A DNA stretch of 9,277 bases, taken from Chitinophaga pinensis (lineage in GTDB: Bacteria > Bacteroidota > Bacteroidia > M30B66). Within the stretch, counting starts at the first letter, position 1; every line of letters starts with the position of its first letter. Shown here in pieces: positions 8,026 through 9,277 of this stretch. The position numbers and the translations under genes are program-made. Location of the stretch: NCBI GenBank assembly GCA_943333015.1, contig CALQRR010000035.1, positions 1 to 9,277 of the forward strand. Direction: 5' to 3'. The notes below the pieces were generated by a model. It worked only from the letters and a program-made list of their open reading frames with translations, had not been told where the DNA came from and searched no databases.

Positions 8026-8937
8026 ATGGGAACAACCATTCAACCTTATAATCCAGCACTGAGTCCATCAATAGATCAGGTTGGTGTAGAAGAACGTTGC
8101 GCACGCTTTCAGACACGAAGCATCAAAGACGCAACGAAGACTGCCGGCCTGAAACTGGCCATGAGTATGATTGATCTTACTACGCTCGAGGGAAAAGATT
8201 CCGAAGGCAAGGTGCGTCAACTGTGCTACAAGGCGATGCATCCACACGATGCATTTCCAGGAATCCCTCAGGTGGCAGCTGTGTGTGTGTATCCAACGAT
8301 GGTGAAAATTGCCCGTCATGCGCTGAAGGGAAGCGATATTCATGTAGCCTCTGTCGCCACTGCATTTCCGAGTGGCCTAGCTCCGCTAAGTGTAAAACTG
8401 GAAGACACCCGTTTTGCGGTCGATGAAGGTGCGGATGAAATCGATATGGTCATCAGCCGCGGGAAATTCCTGCAAGGGGAATTTAACTTTGTCTTTGATG
8501 AGATTGCTGCTATTAAGGAAGCGTGTGGTAAAGCACATCTCAAAGTGATTCTCGAAACCGGTGAACTCAGTACGCTTGACAATGTGCGTAAAGCATCCGA
8601 TCTGGCTATTCTGGCAGGTGCCGATTTTATCAAAACCTCCACTGGAAAAATCCAGCCAGCAGCAACAATGCCGGTAACTCTGGTGATGCTCGAAGCCATC
8701 CGTGATCATTATTATGCCACTGGAAAAATGATTGGAATGAAGCCCGCGGGTGGTATTGCCAATTCAAAACTGGCCTTGCATTATTTGGTCATGGTGAAAG
8801 AAACACTTGGTGCGGCTTGGTTGCATCCAGACTGGTTTCGCTTTGGAGCTTCCAAACTGGCCAATGACATCGTGATGCAACTCGTGAAACAGGAAACCGG
8901 TGTGTATCAGAGTTTGAATTATTTCTCGAACGACTAA
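8026..8937 (+). CDS. deoC: Deoxyribose-phosphate aldolase, long (animal DERA-like) type
   Basis: DeoC splits 2-deoxy-D-ribose 5-phosphate into glyceraldehyde 3-phosphate and acetaldehyde, the last step of deoxynucleoside catabolism in the cytoplasm. The protein is 303 residues, longer than E. coli DeoC (259) and closer to human DERA (318). Catalytic residues of this class I aldolase are in place: the Schiff-base lysine K203 in DFIKTSTGK, the second lysine K239 in GMKPAGGI, and D140 in EIDMVI. Other conserved blocks are IDLTTLEG (49-56), AAVCVYP (84-90), VASVATAFPSG (107-117) and ILETGEL (175-181). The FRFGASKL block (271-278) lies near the end, and a tail with Y294 and Y299 may correspond to the C-terminal tyrosine that contributes to catalysis in E. 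coli. RLCYKA-like and AIRDHY wording, and the long N-terminus before IDLTT, resemble the animal enzyme. An aldehyde dehydrogenase follows after 27 bases, fitting disposal of the acetaldehyde. Confidence 0.96.
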   Translation: MGTTIQPYNPALSPSIDQVGVEERCARFQTRSIKDATKTAGLKLAMSMIDLTTLEGKDSEGKVRQLCYKAMHPHDAFPGIPQVAAVCVYPTMVKIARHALKGSDIHVASVATAFPSGLAPLSVKLEDTRFAVDEGADEIDMVISRGKFLQGEFNFVFDEIAAIKEACGKAHLKVILETGELSTLDNVRKASDLAILAGADFIKTSTGKIQPAATMPVTLVMLEAIRDHYYATGKMIGMKPAGGIANSKLALHYLVMVKETLGAAWLHPDWFRFGASKLANDIVMQLVKQETGVYQSLNYFSND

Positions 8938-8948
8938 GGGCGTAGCCC
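8938..8948 (+). repeat. Small perfect hairpin in the deoC-ALDH gap
   Basis: Immediately after the deoC stop codon, GGGC (8938-8941) and GCCC (8945-8948) form a 4-base-pair GC stem around a GTA loop. No T tract follows, so it should not terminate transcription. It could be a minor stabilising or processing hairpin between co-transcribed genes, or chance. Confidence 0.3.
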
Positions 8949-8964
8949 ATATCCATAAAGTATT

Positions 8965-9277
8965 ATGTCGAAAAAATCACATAAAACCCCTAAATCACCA
9001 TCTCTAGGTGACCTAGCACTGGACTTCACTTCCAAGCTTGCATTTGCTCCGGCTCCTGAATCAACAGGTCATATACGGCTGCAAAAGCAGTATGAGCTTT
9101 TCATCAATGGAGAATGGATGAAGCCTGTCAAAGGAGGTTATTTCGAGACATTCAGTCCAGCTACTGAACAACCTCTTGCACGCATTGCAGAGGCCACGCA
9201 GGAAGATGTGGACAAAGCCGTAAATGCGGCACGATATGCCTACGAAAATGTGTGGGGCAAGATGCCGGCAAAAGAAC
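8965..9277 (+). CDS. NAD(P)-dependent aldehyde dehydrogenase, 3'-truncated by window edge
   Basis: The first 104 residues of an aldehyde dehydrogenase superfamily enzyme are visible; the frame is still open at the window end. ATG8965 is the start because an in-frame TAA lies at 8956-8958 with no other start codon between. Superfamily features are YELFINGEW (43-51), the FSPATEQPLARIAEA block (63-77) and EDVDKAVNAAR (80-90), which together make the usual N-terminal entry to the cofactor domain. The catalytic Cys and Glu are beyond the window. About 42 residues precede the usual FINGEW start, beginning with a lysine-rich stretch and containing FAPAPES at 27-33. From memory, a similar PAPES motif occurs in aldehyde dehydrogenases encoded beside deoC in actinobacteria. 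The likely substrate is the acetaldehyde released by DeoC, inferred from the 27-base spacing and shared strand. Whether it makes acetate or something else is not decided by the visible part. Confidence 0.92.
   Translation, partial: MSKKSHKTPKSPSLGDLALDFTSKLAFAPAPESTGHIRLQKQYELFINGEWMKPVKGGYFETFSPATEQPLARIAEATQEDVDKAVNAARYAYENVWGKMPAKE

Noticed and set aside
8280..8290. TG dinucleotide run in deoC as a phase-variation tract
   Set aside because: It is short and encodes the conserved Val-Cys-Val of the AAVCVYP block, so codon choice explains it.
8340..8709. Two overlapping - strand frames of 107-119 codons inside deoC
   Set aside because: They are antisense shadows of highly conserved deoC sequence, including the region up to the Schiff-base lysine.

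Overview
The window looks like a chromosomal segment of a member of the Bacteroidota, probably near the Flavobacteriales. Three things point there. Most of it is one very long gene for SprA (Sov), the giant outer-membrane translocon of the type IX secretion system, which is essentially confined to this phylum. Two genes are preceded by exact matches to the Bacteroidota -7 promoter element TAnnTTTG. No gene start has a well-placed Shine-Dalgarno sequence, as is usual in the phylum. GC content looks to be in the mid-40s by eye and was not computed. No genus is claimed.

All genes are on the + strand. Positions 2-7159 hold sprA, cut at its 5' end by the window edge; 2385 residues are visible and the natural C-terminus is present. 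A 90-base gap (7160-7249) carries overlapping inverted repeats around a T8 run and a likely promoter. Next come gcvH (7250-7630), the lipoyl carrier of the glycine cleavage system, and, 4 bases on, a small VanZ-family membrane protein (7635-7991). A second likely promoter overlaps the end of that gene. It leads into deoC (8026-8937), a deoxyribose-phosphate aldolase of the long type that resembles animal DERA. After 27 bases an aldehyde dehydrogenase begins (8965) and runs off the window end.

There are two functional blocks. The first is sprA-gcvH-vanZ, a neighbourhood I recall from other Bacteroidota; its members have no obvious shared pathway. The second is deoC-ALDH, a sensible pair for deoxynucleoside breakdown: the aldolase splits deoxyribose 5-phosphate into glyceraldehyde 3-phosphate and acetaldehyde, and the dehydrogenase can oxidise the aldehyde.

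I see no mobile element, CRISPR array, RNA gene or unknown multi-gene system. This is a conserved core region. The points worth a second look are small: a Pro-Lys-Asp repeat tract inside SprA, the promoter and hairpin arrangement before gcvH, and the animal-like DeoC paired with an N-terminally extended ALDH.
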